Assembly (NCBI RefSeq): GCF_014199985.1
Contig: NZ_JACHOS010000003.1
Coordinates: 334,454 to 398,453 of the forward strand
Length of the DNA: 64,000 nt
DNA from: Methylorubrum rhodesianum
GTDB lineage: Bacteria; Pseudomonadota; Alphaproteobacteria; Rhizobiales; Beijerinckiaceae
Reading direction: 5' to 3'
Under the pieces are notes generated by a model that had not been told where the DNA came from, did no database searches, and worked only from the letters and a program-made list of their open reading frames with translations. Positions 63,072-64,000 of the stretch are shown here, one piece after another. Numbering within the stretch: position 1 is the stretch's first letter; each line of letters begins with the position of its first letter. The position numbers and the translations under genes are program-made.

Positions 63072-63266
63072 TCAGCGCTCCCGGCCGCTGAGGAGCTTCT
63101 CCAGGGCGGCGAGCCCGCTGCGCTCGGCTGCCTCTTCCGTGGTCTGCACCCGGTCGGCGCGCTGGAAGAGCTTGCCGTTCCGGCGGATGGCCCAGGTGAA
63201 GTGCCCGGCGGGGCGCTCGCAGGCTTCGATTTCGAGGGTGTAGGGATTTGCGCTGTTGTTTGCCAT
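63072..63266 (-). CDS. Small protein of unknown function (64 aa)
   Basis: Start MANNSANPYTLEIEACERP; body HFTWAIRRNGKLFQRADRVQTTEEAAERSGLAALEKLLSG. The strand-rich first half and helical end resemble small DUF-type proteins common in alphaproteobacteria. No catalytic motif. It has its own terminator, supporting a real gene. Confidence 0.7.
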   Translation of the reverse strand: MANNSANPYTLEIEACERPAGHFTWAIRRNGKLFQRADRVQTTEEAAERSGLAALEKLLSGRER

Positions 63267-63550
63267 GAGCGGGATATAGGGTCGCCCTCCCGGTCCGGCT
63301 ACCCACCTCGCGCATGGTTGCGTTGCTTTCGGCGTGCGCCCCCGCGTCCGGCGGGGCTTCGCGGCGAAGCCCGGCCGGAGCCGTCGCGCAGGGCCCGGCC
63401 GCATTTGACAATCCGGGCGGGATCACCGACACGGCGCCCCGGCCGGATGCGGGCCGTCCACCGGCCTGAATCGTCCCGCGCGCCCGAGCCGCCGATGCCC
63501 GTACCCTCCCGCCCGAGCCAGACCGTGCCGAAAGCGGGCAGTCCCCACCG

Positions 63551-64000
63551 ATGACGAGCCTCAGCGTCGGCCCGTCCGCTGCGCCGCGGACGGATTTTTT
63601 CCGGCCGCTTGCCGGTGCGCTGAGCCTTGCGGACCGGGTGCTGTCCTTCGGGGCGGCGAGCCATGTCCGGGCCTGCCTCCTGCTCCTGTGTCTCGGGCTC
63701 GCGAGCTTCCTGCCGGGCTTCGCCTCGCTCCAGCCGATGGACCGGGACGAGCCGCGCTTCGCGCAAGCCTCCAAGCAGATGCTGGAGACCGGCGATTTCG
63801 TCGATATCCGCTTCCAGGCCGAGGCGCGCCACAAGAAGCCGGTCGGGATCTACTGGGTGCAGGCCGCCGCTGTGGCGGTCGGCGAAGCGCTCGGGGTGCC
63901 GGCGGCCCGCACGCAGATCGGGCTCTACCGGATCCCCTCGCTCGTCGGCGCGCTGGCGGCGATCCTGCTGACCTACTGGGCGGGCTTGGCCCTGCTCGAC
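63551..64000 (+). CDS. ArnT-type glycosyltransferase, N-terminal part
   Basis: Dolichyl-phosphate-mannose/ArnT family membrane transferase (GT-C fold). First membrane helix ACLLLLCLGLASFLPGF, then the family motif MDRDEPRFAQASKQMLETGDFVDIRF, with Asp-Glu involved in catalysis, and KPVGIYWVQAAAVAVG. Adds a sugar from a lipid carrier to lipid A or another acceptor. The frame runs off the right window edge. Confidence 0.85.
   Translation, partial: MTSLSVGPSAAPRTDFFRPLAGALSLADRVLSFGAASHVRACLLLLCLGLASFLPGFASLQPMDRDEPRFAQASKQMLETGDFVDIRFQAEARHKKPVGIYWVQAAAVAVGEALGVPAARTQIGLYRIPSLVGALAAILLTYWAGLALLD

Overview
The window looks like a chromosomal segment of a high-GC pink-pigmented methylotroph of the Methylobacterium/Methylorubrum extorquens group. 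The main evidence is a complete calcium-type methanol dehydrogenase operon in the order mxaF-J-G-I-R-S-A-C-K-L-D-E-H-B on the minus strand. MxaF (626 aa), MxaG (197 aa) and MxaI (95 aa) have the lengths expected for that group, and an AAGACA-N18-TAGAAA promoter precedes mxaF. No tRNA, rRNA, IS element, prophage or CRISPR array was seen.

Layout. 1-3.3 kb: a truncated TonB-dependent siderophore receptor, small unknown proteins and a methyltransferase. 3.5-24.8 kb: a surface and exopolysaccharide (EPS) region. It holds a 1574-aa extracellular-type protein (sorbosone-dehydrogenase-like propeller plus three malectin-like domains, two of them in a tandem duplication), a phosphomannomutase, two paralogous beta-helix/RTX proteins, a Wzc/GumC-like chain-length protein, a priming sugar transferase, a GDP-mannose 3,5-epimerase-like protein, a WecG/TagA-family transferase, a UDP-glucuronate decarboxylase, a Wza-like exporter and a bifunctional GDP-mannose/mannose-6-phosphate enzyme. 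Together these suggest a Wzx/Wzy-type EPS built from mannose, an epimerised GDP-hexose and xylose; the flippase and polymerase are not in the window.

24.8-38.6 kb: the mxa operon and the divergent protease-like mxaW. From mxaR to mxaB eight of nine gene junctions are 4-nt stop/start overlaps. The spacers around the abundant structural genes carry GC hairpins and a 16-nt tandem repeat. 38.7-48.2 kb: metabolic and membrane genes (DUF4336, an MBL-fold hydrolase, DUF2243, a flavoprotein, glmU-glmS, a HbpS/GlcG-like protein, DUF502). 48.5-57 kb: recG, an epimerase, sdhE, mfd, a cold-shock gene with a structured leader, and small proteins.

57.2-64 kb: signalling and lipid genes. These are a pseudo-receiver lacking its Asp, a degenerate AMP-binding protein, a histidine kinase with an ethylene-receptor-like N-terminus whose frame breaks in a G7 tract, a response regulator, an acyl-CoA ligase, a small protein, and the start of an ArnT-type transferase. 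A recurring oddity is short in-frame 12-nt repeats, usually near protein ends, in at least six unrelated genes.
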